DNA of 38,918 nucleotides from Candidatus Saccharimonadales bacterium (GTDB taxonomy: Bacteria > Patescibacteriota > Saccharimonadia > Saccharimonadales > JANWIN01). The DNA lies in the NCBI GenBank assembly GCA_025449905.1, contig JANWIN010000010.1, positions 1-38,918 of the forward strand, in the 5' to 3' direction. Of the stretch, positions 26,542 through 35,964 are shown in pieces; position 1 is the stretch's first letter, and the number at the start of each line of letters is the position of its first letter. The notes beneath the pieces were generated by a model, which had not been told where the DNA came from, did not search any database, and saw only the letters and a program-made list of their open reading frames with translations. The position numbers and the translations under genes were made by a program.

Positions 26542-26994
26542 ATGTTAAATTTTGATGGTTTATTTGAACAAAGCGGGGCGATTTTAGAGCCTGTACCGCG
26601 AGCAGAAATGACTAGATTTCTATATTGGCGGGGCGCTAATCTTGGCGCAGTGGCTCTATCTTTATATCGAAATGCCCCCTCATTGGCCGTTGTTGATGGT
26701 GATAATACAGCTCATGTAACCCGTCTTTATCCCTATGCCCTACAAACAGCACAAAACCAAGCTTCTGGTGCTGCAAGTTTACAATTTGATGATAGTTCTC
26801 GTGAAGAATTAAATCAGTTAGTTGGTGATGAGTTGCCACAAGAATTGCCATCAATTGTTTTAGGTGTACGGTCAGAAATACCCGCCATACCGCTAAACCA
26901 AAGACACGGACATCTGGTAAGAAATTTAACCCTTGATTGCATTGATCCATACTCAAGACAGGCAATAGTAAATTTTTTTGAAATTAAAGCTTGA
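26542..26994 (+). CDS. Uncharacterised protein
   Basis: ORF of ordinary composition just upstream of the groES regulatory region. Confidence 0.5.
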   Translation: MLNFDGLFEQSGAILEPVPRAEMTRFLYWRGANLGAVALSLYRNAPSLAVVDGDNTAHVTRLYPYALQTAQNQASGAASLQFDDSSREELNQLVGDELPQELPSIVLGVRSEIPAIPLNQRHGHLVRNLTLDCIDPYSRQAIVNFFEIKA

Positions 26995-27032
26995 CATCAA
27001 CATTCAAAATTAGCTATATTTTTTATTGAAAA

Positions 27033-27059
27033 TTGGCACTCGCTATGCTAAAGTGCTAA
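27033..27059. promoter_or_regulatory. CIRCE-like HrcA operator
   Basis: TTGGCACTC-N9-AAGTGCTAA versus consensus TTAGCACTC-N9-GAGTGCTAA (two deviations), directly upstream of groES. Confidence 0.85.
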
Positions 27060-27090
27060 TATTCAAATCTAAACGGAGATTTTAGGAAAT

Positions 27091-27357
27091 ATGAGTTTAA
27101 ATATTCAGCCCCTAGCTGATTACGTAGTTGCCCAAGCTGAAGAAGCAAAGGCCAAAACTGCCAGCGGTCTATATTTGCCGGAAAACGCTCAAGAAAAGCC
27201 TAAGATTGCCAAAGTTTTATCGGTTGGCGATAAAGTTAGCAGCGTTAAAACCGGCGACAAAATTATTTACAAAGGCTACAGCACCACCGATGTTAAAGTT
27301 GGCGCCGAAGACTACATTTTAGTTAAAGAAGAAGACATTTTAGCGACGGTTAAATAG
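27091..27357 (+). CDS. groS: Co-chaperonin GroES
   Basis: NIQPLADYVVAQAEEAKAKTASGLYLPENAQEKPKIAKVLSVGD...YILVKEEDILA. Confidence 0.95.
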   Translation: MSLNIQPLADYVVAQAEEAKAKTASGLYLPENAQEKPKIAKVLSVGDKVSSVKTGDKIIYKGYSTTDVKVGAEDYILVKEEDILATVK

Positions 27358-27368
27358 GAGAAAATTGA

Positions 27369-29024
27369 ATGGCAAAGAAAGTATTTTATGATGACGAAGC
27401 GCGCCGAAGACTACTTGGCGGCGCTGAAGTTTTATACGACGCCGTAAAAACTACGCTGGGTCCTAAAGGCCGAAACGTGGTTATTAGCAAAAGCTATGGC
27501 AACCCAACCGTCACCCACGACGGCGTGACAGTTGCAAAGGGCGTAGAGCTGGAAGATGTTGATGATGAAACGCTGGGTTACAAAGTTGGCGCCGAACTTA
27601 TTAAAGAAGCTGCCAATAAGATGAATGACGTTGCCGGCGATGGCACGACAACAGTGACTATTTTGACCTACCACATCTTAAATGAAGCCAATAAATTAAT
27701 AGCTGCCGGCCACAACCCAATGCTACTTCGCAAGGGCTTGGAAGCAGCGGCTAGTGATGTGCTTAAAAAGCTTGGCTCATTGAGCGAAGATATTCAGGGC
27801 AAGAAATCTCGAGTCGCGGAAGTGGCTACCATTAGCGCCGGTGACAGCGAAATCGGTGAGCTAATTGCTGACGTTATCGATAAGGTCGGTAAAGACGGTG
27901 TAGTGACTGTAGAAGAAGGCCAGGGGCTAAACTTGGAAAGCGAAGTGGTTGAAGGCTTCACCATGGACCGCGGCTTTGTCAGCCCCTACATGGTAACCGA
28001 TCCAGCTCGCATGGAAGCCGTAGTCGATAAACCGGCTATCATCATAACCGATAAAAAAATCAGTTCTATTCAAGAATTTTTGCCGATGCTGGAAAAGCTA
28101 GCCCAAACTGGTAAAAAAGATGTGGTATTAATTGCTGAAGACGTTGAGGGCGAAGCCCTAGGTACATTGGTACTTAACAAACTAAAGGGCGTGCTAAACT
28201 GCGTGGCCGTTAAGGCTCCGGCCTTTGGCGATAGGCGCAAAGAAGTTCTAGAAGATATCGCCATCTTAACCGGGGCGACTGTTGTTAGCGAAGATCGCGG
28301 CTACACTTTTGAAAACGCTGAACTAGATATGATTGGCGAAGCCCGTAAGGTCATTGTTGATAAAGACAACACCACAATCATCGAAGGTGCTGGGACGACC
28401 GGAGCAGTCAAAGCCCGTATTGACCAAATTAATACTCAAATTGCCAATGCCAGCAGTGAATACGACCGCGAAGAGCTGGAAAAGCGCCGAGCGGCACTAT
28501 CCGGCAAAGTGGCGGTTATTAAAGTTGGCGGTGCTACCGAAACCGAAATAGAAGAAAAGAAATTCCGCGTCGATGACGCCGTAGCGGCAGTAAAAGCTGC
28601 TTTGGATGAAGGTGTGGTACCAGGCGGTGGCGTGACATTAATAAACCTTGGCTCAACCATTAAAACTTCTTCCGAAGATGATCATTCAGTAACCGCCGGA
28701 AAACTGCTATTAGTTCAAGCCCTAGACGAACCATTTAGAATTTTGTTATCTAACGCCGGACTTAATGCTGATGAGTGGCTGCCAAAAGTTAAGTCAGCCA
28801 AAGGTGGGCAGGGTGTAGACGTTAACAAGCAAGCCAAACTAGTTGATCTTAAAGCTAGTGGTATTGTAGACCCAGCCCGGGTTGTCAAAGAAGCTGTTCA
28901 AAACTCGGTCTCGATTGCCGGTACGACCATGACCATGGGCGCGCTAGTGGCCGAACTACCCGAAAAAGAAGCTCCAGCCATGCCAGGCGGTGGAATGCCC
29001 GGCGGCGGCATGATGGGCATGTAA
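27369..29024 (+). CDS. groL: Chaperonin GroEL
   Basis: AKKVFYDDEARRRLLGGAEVL...TLGPKGRNVVISKSYG...AGDGTTT...GGGMPGGGMMGM tail. Confidence 0.98.
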   Translation: MAKKVFYDDEARRRLLGGAEVLYDAVKTTLGPKGRNVVISKSYGNPTVTHDGVTVAKGVELEDVDDETLGYKVGAELIKEAANKMNDVAGDGTTTVTILTYHILNEANKLIAAGHNPMLLRKGLEAAASDVLKKLGSLSEDIQGKKSRVAEVATISAGDSEIGELIADVIDKVGKDGVVTVEEGQGLNLESEVVEGFTMDRGFVSPYMVTDPARMEAVVDKPAIIITDKKISSIQEFLPMLEKLAQTGKKDVVLIAEDVEGEALGTLVLNKLKGVLNCVAVKAPAFGDRRKEVLEDIAILTGATVVSEDRGYTFENAELDMIGEARKVIVDKDNTTIIEGAGTTGAVKARIDQINTQIANASSEYDREELEKRRAALSGKVAVIKVGGATETEIEEKKFRVDDAVAAVKAALDEGVVPGGGVTLINLGSTIKTSSEDDHSVTAGKLLLVQALDEPFRILLSNAGLNADEWLPKVKSAKGGQGVDVNKQAKLVDLKASGIVDPARVVKEAVQNSVSIAGTTMTMGALVAELPEKEAPAMPGGGMPGGGMMGM

Positions 29025-29116
29025 AAAGCTTAAGCAAGCATTTCAGCTAAACTTCTTGCCAAATATGCTATTTTGTAGTATTATTTTGCTCTAGAACTTA
29101 AGGAGTTTGGTAGAAA

Positions 29117-29578
29117 ATGAAATTTTCTTTTAAATTACCCAATAAAGTAACCTCTAAGTTACCTTGGAAGAAAACTGACCAAGATTTAACTGAGGTGCAG
29201 CCACAAATCAATGACTATTACAAAGAGGACCGTCCGGCTCGTACTCCAGTTGCTTGGCTATTAGCTTTTGCATCTTTGGTTTTAACTATTCTTATCGCTT
29301 TTGGCGCCTTTTTTGCTGGCCGCTGGGTTTACAGGCAAATTGTAGACAGCGGCAGTGACGAGACAACTGTAGTCACAGCTCCCAGTAATCAACCCGCGCA
29401 ACCGACTAATAAATCAAAAACTAACAAATCCAATAAATCATCTAGTTCAAGCACATCGGCAACGGCAAACAGCAACCTAGCGGAGACTGGCCCGGGCAAT
29501 GTAGTGGCGATTTTTGTAATAAGTGCAGCTCTAGGTACAGGATTTTATCAGTATAAATTACGTCGCAGCGCTAACTAA
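29117..29578 (+). CDS. Membrane-anchored protein with sortase-like LAETG C-terminal sorting signal
   Basis: N-terminal TM (AWLLAFASLVLTILIAFGAFFAG), Ser/Thr/Lys linker, C-terminus LAETGPGNVVAIFVISAALGTGFYQYKLRRSAN. Confidence 0.6.
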   Translation: MKFSFKLPNKVTSKLPWKKTDQDLTEVQPQINDYYKEDRPARTPVAWLLAFASLVLTILIAFGAFFAGRWVYRQIVDSGSDETTVVTAPSNQPAQPTNKSKTNKSNKSSSSSTSATANSNLAETGPGNVVAIFVISAALGTGFYQYKLRRSAN

Positions 29579-30179
29579 GCGGCTTGTTTGTCTTCGCCCG
29601 GGTGAGTAAAATAATTAACTTCATTAATGACATCTAAAAGGGCCTCGGCCTTTTCTTTCTCGTCCGGTATGGCTTTAGCCTCTTCGTAGGCACGTCTTAG
29701 CAGGGTTTTATTATCCGCGGCTTGAATCATCATCATGGTAGTTCGGAATTTTTCTTCAGGACTTTGGTCAAGCTTATCAACGAGAGGCTCTAAATCAGTC
29801 AACGCTCCTTTCTTAATTGAAAGAAGATCATCATCCGCGCTAGGCGTAGGACTTGTACCCCCACCGGTATCGCCGCCGCTAGAACTGGAATCGTCTAAGC
29901 GGCTGGAGGTAAATCCGATGAGCCACCGGTAGCACTGTCGGCTGGAGCATCAGTTCCTTCGCCGGGTGTAGCATTAGCACTGTCATCTGCCGGAGCAGCT
30001 GCATCAGCGCCACCACTATCTGGTGTTGGTGGTACTGGGTCAGTACTTGGTGCCGGGGTTGGTGCAGCGCCAAGGTCTGGTGCTGGTGGAGTACTGCCGC
30101 CGCTGTCAGCGCCAGCTCCTGGGTCAGCAGCTGGTGCTGCATTATCGCCACCCGTGTTTGCAGAGTTATCGTCAAACAT
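29575..30179 (-). pseudogene. Probable single gene split by a frameshift: disordered N-terminal part (30179-29895) and conserved C-terminal domain (frame of 29575-29802)
   Basis: Frame 1 MFDDNSANTGGDN...GGSSDLPPAA*. The -1 frame continues LDDSSSSGGDTGGGTSPTPSADDDLLSIKKGALTDLEPLVDKLDQSPEEKFRTTMMMIQAADNK...HPGEDKQAA. SD AGAAGGAG lies before MFDD. Could instead be a sequencing error or programmed frameshift. Confidence 0.55.
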
Positions 30180-30283
30180 TTTTTCTCCTTCTGCCCTCAA
30201 AGGGGCAAATACTTTTTTAAATTTACAAGTTTACAGACTTATAGTAAGACATAAGCGTTAAATATACAAATAGATGTACAATT

Positions 30284-31330
30284 ATGCTAATGCTAGATGA
30301 TCTTAAATATATTCACCAGCGTGATGCTCAAGATGCTCTCGGAACCGCTGAAAAACAATGGCAGCAATATCAGCATATCTTTAACTTCAAGTGGCAACCA
30401 CCACGCGAAATCCATAATATTGTTCTAGTGGGCATGGGCGGTTCGGGTCTTGCCGGCCGGGTTTTTCAGTCGTGGCACAATCTACCGGTGCCGTTTGAGG
30501 CCATTCAAGATTATGACTTACCGGCTTATATCAATCACGATAGTTTAATAATTTGCTCCAGTCATTCCGGCAATACTGAAGAAGTGGTTCAGACATTAAA
30601 AAAGATTGTTGGCTGGGGGGCTAAAAGCCAGTTGATGGCTATAGTTATCACCTCGGGCGGGCAAGAACTGGAAATTGCCGAAAAACATAATTTGCCGTTA
30701 ATAAAATTGCCGCACGGCCATCAACCGCGCTATGATTTTGGTTTTGAGCTGCGCGCGTTAGTTGAAATATTAGAAGCTTTAGGTTTTTTAAACGGTGTTA
30801 TCAAACAATTAAATGAAGCAGGCGAGCTAGTAAAAAAATCTGTTGGAAATTGGCGGCCTGACACCGCCACTAAAAAAAATGAGGCCAAGCAAATTGCCCA
30901 GGAACTTATGGGCCGCTCGGTTATTGTTTACAGCGGGCCATTACTGTCTAGTGCGGCCTATAAATGGAAGATAAGTATCAATGAAAACGCCAAGCAACTA
31001 GCTTGGGCCGGGCAGCTACCGGAATTTAATCATAACGAAATGCTAGGTTGGACCGAGCAGCCGGTTCAAAAACCGTTTTCGGTAGTTGAGCTAAGGTCTA
31101 AACTGGAAAATCCCCGAACTCAAAAACGTTTTGAAGTGACCGAGCGACTACTTTCAGGTCGACGGCCACAGTCAATAATCGTTGAAGCCCAGGGCCATAA
31201 TTTGTTGCAGCAACTGCTTTATTGCATTGCCCTTGGCGACTTTGTTAGCATCTATTTGGCACTGCTGAACGGCTTAAACCCCACTTCGGTTGATTTGATC
31301 GAAAAATTCAAAAAGACACTAGCAGAGTAA
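30284..31330 (+). CDS. Bifunctional phosphoglucose/phosphomannose isomerase-like SIS-domain protein
   Basis: IVLVGMGGSGLAGRV, ICSSHSGNTEEVVQTLK, PEFNHNEMLGW. Confidence 0.88.
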   Translation: MLMLDDLKYIHQRDAQDALGTAEKQWQQYQHIFNFKWQPPREIHNIVLVGMGGSGLAGRVFQSWHNLPVPFEAIQDYDLPAYINHDSLIICSSHSGNTEEVVQTLKKIVGWGAKSQLMAIVITSGGQELEIAEKHNLPLIKLPHGHQPRYDFGFELRALVEILEALGFLNGVIKQLNEAGELVKKSVGNWRPDTATKKNEAKQIAQELMGRSVIVYSGPLLSSAAYKWKISINENAKQLAWAGQLPEFNHNEMLGWTEQPVQKPFSVVELRSKLENPRTQKRFEVTERLLSGRRPQSIIVEAQGHNLLQQLLYCIALGDFVSIYLALLNGLNPTSVDLIEKFKKTLAE

Positions 31331-31359
31331 TACTCCACTCTGATTGCTATAATTAGGGA

Positions 31360-32031
31360 GTGAAAAAAGTCAGCCCTAATCAACGGGTGGTTTGGGCCTT
31401 AGTGTTTGCAAGCACAATTAGCGTAGCGCTTTTTATAGCTCGTTCGCTTAATTATGGCTCACATGAGTATTGGTTTTTGAATTGGAATTTGTTTTTAGCT
31501 TGGTTGCCACTATATTTTGCCTGGCAACTGGAAAAACGCTTAAAAAGTGAGCCCTGGTCCTCATGGCAAAACTTTGGCCTAACATTTTTATGGCTGGCTT
31601 TTTTGCCAAACAGTTTTTATGTAGCCAGCGATCTTGTCCATTTGCCACTTTTTTCACTAAATACATTATTGTACGACGTGGTTATGTTGCTGTCTTATAG
31701 TCTAAACGCCCTTCTGCTGGGCTTTATTAGTCTTTTTATAGTTCATCGACTGCTTTACTTGCGCATCAAGCAACGAAGTCATTTTTTTATAGGCGCGGTT
31801 TTGTTTTTGTGCAGCTTTGCGATTTATTTGGGCAGATACCTGCGCTGGAATACGTGGGATGTGTTAGTAAATCCGGCAGGCTTATTATTTGACGTTTCCG
31901 ATAGAGTTATAAACCCATCTTCGCACCCGCAAACTTTTGTGACGACCTTAGGTTTCTTTGCTTTGCTGGGCAGCACTTACATTGTTATTTGGCAGATTGT
32001 TATGGCGCTGGTACAAAAAGCCCGTCGTTAG
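31360..32031 (+). CDS. DUF1361-family membrane protein (GTG start)
   Basis: FLAWLPLYFAW, FLPNSFYVASDLVHL, YLGRYLRWNTWDVL. Confidence 0.75.
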   Translation: MKKVSPNQRVVWALVFASTISVALFIARSLNYGSHEYWFLNWNLFLAWLPLYFAWQLEKRLKSEPWSSWQNFGLTFLWLAFLPNSFYVASDLVHLPLFSLNTLLYDVVMLLSYSLNALLLGFISLFIVHRLLYLRIKQRSHFFIGAVLFLCSFAIYLGRYLRWNTWDVLVNPAGLLFDVSDRVINPSSHPQTFVTTLGFFALLGSTYIVIWQIVMALVQKARR

Positions 32032-32049
32032 TCTGTTAGAATTAGGACA

Positions 32050-33666
32050 ATGGAAGAGATAAAGCAGGCGATTCAGAGCGTCGTCAAAAAGCTTTTTGAC
32101 ACTGACGTTGATGTTGAATTAACTCGACCAAATGAACAATTTGGTGACTATGCCACCAATATCGCATTACAGCTGGGCAAAAGATTGAAAAATCCGCCAG
32201 CTGGCGGATCACGCGAGGTAGCCGAACAAATTGTTCAGAATCTCAAGCACCATGACATTGCCAAAACTGAAATTGCCGGACCGGGCTTTATAAATATCAC
32301 GCTGACGGACGAAGCCTTATGCCAGTTAATAGATTCAAAACCAGCCCAAGACCATAAAGGTAAGCAAGTTCTAGTCGAATTTGGTGACCCAAACCCTTTC
32401 AAAGAAATGCATCTTGGGCATCTTTATACCGCAATAGTTGGTGATGCCATAGCTCATTTACTGGAAGCTAGTGGCGCGCAAGTAAAAAGACTAAGTTATC
32501 ACGGTGATGTTGGTATGCATGTTGCTAAATGGCTGTGGGGCAGACAACACGCCGAAGATAATAATCAACCCCTAGGTTATTACTATGCAATTGGTGCTAA
32601 AGCCTTTGAAGAAGATTCCCAGGCTGTTAAAGAAATTCAGGAACTGAATAAAAAAGTATACGAACATGACACATCAATTAAAGATAATTATGACGAGGGG
32701 AAAACTAAAAGTTTCGAACAGTTTGACATAGTTTTTAAAGAATTAGACATTAACTATGACAAACGATATTTAGAAAGCCAGGCTGCCAAAATTGGTATTG
32801 ATACCGTACGCCAGCATACTGGTAAAGTTTTTGAAGAAAGCCAAGGCGCAGTTATATATAAGGGTGAAAAGGCTGGACTACACACCCGAGTTTTCATAAC
32901 CTCTCAAGGACTACCAACTTACGAGGCGAAAGATCTAGGCTTGGTTGAACTTAAAAATAAAGATTTTCCAAATGCCGACCGCTCAATAATTATTACAGCT
33001 GATGAGCAAAGTGAATACTTTAAAGTTATGCTGGCAGCCTTGGCCGATTTCGACAAACCTCTTGCAAATAAAACCATACATTTAGCGCACGGCTTTCTAA
33101 GCCTGACAACCGGAAAAATGAGCTCTCGCACAGGCCAAATTTTTGCAGCTGCTGATTTACTTAAAAATATTATGGCGGAGACTAAAAAAGCTTTTCCAAA
33201 GTCTGATGTTCAGCACGATACTTATCTAGCAGCGGTAAAGTACAGTATCTTAAAGCATCGGATTGGCGGAGACATTGTCTTTGACGTAAAGGAATCAATT
33301 AGCCTGGAAGGCAATAGCGGGCCGTATTTGCAATATGCCCATGCTCGAGCGCGTAGCATATTGAAGAAGTCTCATGTCTCAAGTCTCAATTCTCAAGTTA
33401 AAGATTTTGACACTAGCGAGCGCACATTATTGCGAAAAATTGGCGAATACGGGGAAGTGGTTGATAAAGCTATAGCTGAGCTAATGCCGCACCACGTGGC
33501 GACTTATTTATATGAGCTGGCTCAAGCTTTTAATAGTTTTTATGAGCATAACCGTGTGGTTGGTGATAAACGTGAACCTGCTCGACGTTGGCTTGTAGAA
33601 AATTACGCCGATACGCTTAAAAATGGCCTGAACCTACTTAATATTTCCGCTCCGGAAAAGATGTAA
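32050..33666 (+). CDS. argS: Arginyl-tRNA synthetase
   Basis: VEFGDPNPFKEMHLGHLYTAIVGDA, FGDYATNIALQL, KMSSRTGQ. Confidence 0.95.
   Translation: MEEIKQAIQSVVKKLFDTDVDVELTRPNEQFGDYATNIALQLGKRLKNPPAGGSREVAEQIVQNLKHHDIAKTEIAGPGFINITLTDEALCQLIDSKPAQDHKGKQVLVEFGDPNPFKEMHLGHLYTAIVGDAIAHLLEASGAQVKRLSYHGDVGMHVAKWLWGRQHAEDNNQPLGYYYAIGAKAFEEDSQAVKEIQELNKKVYEHDTSIKDNYDEGKTKSFEQFDIVFKELDINYDKRYLESQAAKIGIDTVRQHTGKVFEESQGAVIYKGEKAGLHTRVFITSQGLPTYEAKDLGLVELKNKDFPNADRSIIITADEQSEYFKVMLAALADFDKPLANKTIHLAHGFLSLTTGKMSSRTGQIFAAADLLKNIMAETKKAFPKSDVQHDTYLAAVKYSILKHRIGGDIVFDVKESISLEGNSGPYLQYAHARARSILKKSHVSSLNSQVKDFDTSERTLLRKIGEYGEVVDKAIAELMPHHVATYLYELAQAFNSFYEHNRVVGDKREPARRWLVENYADTLKNGLNLLNISAPEKM
32192..32209. 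repeat. 18-bp perfect palindrome ATCCGCCAGCTGGCGGAT inside argS
   Basis: Perfect dyad; encodes extra residues PAGGS between LKNP and REVAEQI. Confidence 0.7.
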
Positions 33667-33668
33667 AA

Positions 33669-34883
33669 GTGCTCCAAACAGCTCAAAAATTAATTGTCAA
33701 AACTGCCAAGCATCTTAATTTGAGCGAAGAAGAATTAAATTATTTGCTCAAAGCTAACAAAGAACACGTTTTTGAAATTGAGCTTGCTAGTGGCAGGAAA
33801 TTTTTGGCTTACCGCGTTCAGCACAATAATCAGCTAGGGCCTTATAAAGGTGGTGTTCGTTTTCATGAAAACGTTGATATTAATGAAATGCGGGCCTTAG
33901 CAACTTTAATGACTCTTAAAACAGCAGCTGTTGGGCTGCCATTTGGCGGCGGCAAGGGCGGGGTGGCCGTTAATCCTAAAGAGCTATCAAAAGCTGAACT
34001 AGAAGAGATGTCACGTAAATATTCAGCCCATTTAGCCGAGCAAATTGGCCCAGAGCAGGACATACCAGCACCGGATGTCAGCACTAATGCTGAAATTATA
34101 GATTGGATGCTGGATGAATATATAAAACGCAGCGGCAATAGTTCGCGAGCCAGTTTTACGGGCAAATCAACTCAAAAAGGCGGTAGCTTGGGCCGCGAAA
34201 CAGCTACCGGCCGCGGAGGAGTGGTCGTACTTGAACAAATATTAAAGAATTTGGATAAACAAAATGCCCCATTGACTTACGCTATTGAAGGTTTTGGTAA
34301 CGTCGGTAAATATTTTGCACTAATTGCCGACGCAGAATGTCCAAATTGGCACTTGGTTGCAGCTAGTGATTCACGCGGTGCAGTTTGGAACAAAGACGGA
34401 CTAGACACCGTAAAACTAGCCGAACATAAAGCTGCAGAGCATCCTATTAGTCAATTTTCCGGCCTAGCTATATCCAATAAGGAATTACTGACGCAAAATA
34501 TCGACGTTTTAGTATTAGCGGCACTGGAAAATTCAGTCAACGAAGACAATATGCAGGAAATTAAAGCTAAGTATATTTTAGAATTAGCTAACGGGCCGGT
34601 TACCGAAAAAGCCTATGAGTATTTAAGCCAGAAAGGTGTGATTATTATTCCCGACATTCTAGCTAATGCCGGCGGCGTTATAGTCAGCTATTTAGAGTGG
34701 CTGCAAAACAAACAAAACCAGATCTGGGAAGAGGTTAAAGTTAATAATGAGCTTAGAAGATACTTAATAAAAACGGTAAATCAAACCTATCGATATGCCA
34801 AAGAGCGCCACTTAAACTTAAAAGAAGCCGCAACAACTTTAGCCATACAACGTATAATAAAGGCGAAAAAGGAGAACAAATGA
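33669..34883 (+). CDS. Glu/Leu/Phe/Val dehydrogenase (glutamate dehydrogenase-like), GTG start
   Basis: GPYKGGVRFHENVD, LPFGGGKGGVAVNPKELS, DIPAPDVSTNAEIIDWM, GFGNVGKY. Confidence 0.93.
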   Translation: MLQTAQKLIVKTAKHLNLSEEELNYLLKANKEHVFEIELASGRKFLAYRVQHNNQLGPYKGGVRFHENVDINEMRALATLMTLKTAAVGLPFGGGKGGVAVNPKELSKAELEEMSRKYSAHLAEQIGPEQDIPAPDVSTNAEIIDWMLDEYIKRSGNSSRASFTGKSTQKGGSLGRETATGRGGVVVLEQILKNLDKQNAPLTYAIEGFGNVGKYFALIADAECPNWHLVAASDSRGAVWNKDGLDTVKLAEHKAAEHPISQFSGLAISNKELLTQNIDVLVLAALENSVNEDNMQEIKAKYILELANGPVTEKAYEYLSQKGVIIIPDILANAGGVIVSYLEWLQNKQNQIWEEVKVNNELRRYLIKTVNQTYRYAKERHLNLKEAATTLAIQRIIKAKKENK

Positions 34884-35263
34884 TGGCAGAAGAGCACCAA
34901 TCACCGCATCACACAAAAAAAGAACAGGGCTTATTGCGTGATTTTGTAGGTTTTATCCGTGAGCAGGGTGTAGTTGGCCTAGCTGTCGGTCTAATTTTAG
35001 GTGTCGCAGCCAAAAGTTTGATTGATTCATTGGTTGGAAATGTTTTTAATCCGGTGATTGGACTACTCTATGGCGGCGGTGAAATTAATGAGAAATTTTG
35101 GTGCATGAAAAGCGCTGTAGTCCATGGTCAGGTCGTATGCACAAGTAAATTGGCTTACGGACATTTTTTAAATGACCTCATTAGCTTTGTAATCGTTGCG
35201 GCAGTAGTCTATTTGGTGGTAAAAAAATTACATCTAGATAAGCTTGATAAGAACAACAAATAA
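34880..35263 (+). CDS. mscL: Large-conductance mechanosensitive channel
   Basis: LLRDFVGFIREQGVVGLAVGLILGVAAKSLIDSLVGNVFNPVIG; ATGA overlap with gdh. Confidence 0.92.
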   Translation: MMAEEHQSPHHTKKEQGLLRDFVGFIREQGVVGLAVGLILGVAAKSLIDSLVGNVFNPVIGLLYGGGEINEKFWCMKSAVVHGQVVCTSKLAYGHFLNDLISFVIVAAVVYLVVKKLHLDKLDKNNK

Positions 35264-35310
35264 CGACAAAAACAGAGTATAATCATAATCATTAAATAAG
35301 GAGACCAAAA

Positions 35311-35574
35311 ATGGTAATCGTACAAAAAGTTCTTAAGCGCAAAGACGCCTCATCTGTGGTGGTGGCTATTGTTCTAGGGTTGGTGGTGTTGTCATTAATT
35401 AGCGCACCAGCTACTCAAATTACAGATGTAATTGTGAACGGTCAGGGAAAAATCTTTGATAATTGGAAACAGGTTTATCTAGCTCCACTTGTTTTAGCCG
35501 CTCTTCAAGTCATCTTTTTGGAAATTGTTGGCTGGATTTGGGTTTCAATTAGTCAAGCTAAAAACCGAAAATAA
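35311..35574 (+). CDS. Small two-TM membrane protein
   Basis: SD AAGGAG; two hydrophobic segments. Confidence 0.6.
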   Translation: MVIVQKVLKRKDASSVVVAIVLGLVVLSLISAPATQITDVIVNGQGKIFDNWKQVYLAPLVLAALQVIFLEIVGWIWVSISQAKNRK

Positions 35575-35964
35575 TTGAACAGTAAAAGTATTGATTGGAA
35601 GAAAAAACTGTCGCCTGAGCAGTATCATATACTGCGCGAAAAGGGGACAGAAGCGCCCTTTAGCGGCAAGTTGCTAAAAAATAAAGCGAACGGTACCTAT
35701 GTTTGTGCTGCTTGTGATCAAGAATTGTTCAGTTCTGACACAAAATTTGACTCAGGCACTGGTTGGCCAAGTTTTTACGACGTTAAAAATAGTAAAAACC
35801 TTCGCTTGGAAGATGACAACTCGCTTGGAGCGCACCGGGTAGAAGTAATGTGCGCAAACTGCGGTGGTCATTTGGGGCATGTTTTCGATGATGGCCCAAA
35901 TCCAACCGGTAAGCGCTACTGTATCAATTCTTGCGCGCTGGATTTCAAACCAAAAACTAATTAG
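35575..35964 (+). CDS. msrB: Peptide methionine (R)-S-oxide reductase, TTG start
   Basis: [54 protein letters not shown]. Confidence 0.93.
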   Translation: MNSKSIDWKKKLSPEQYHILREKGTEAPFSGKLLKNKANGTYVCAACDQELFSSDTKFDSGTGWPSFYDVKNSKNLRLEDDNSLGAHRVEVMCANCGGHLGHVFDDGPNPTGKRYCINSCALDFKPKTN

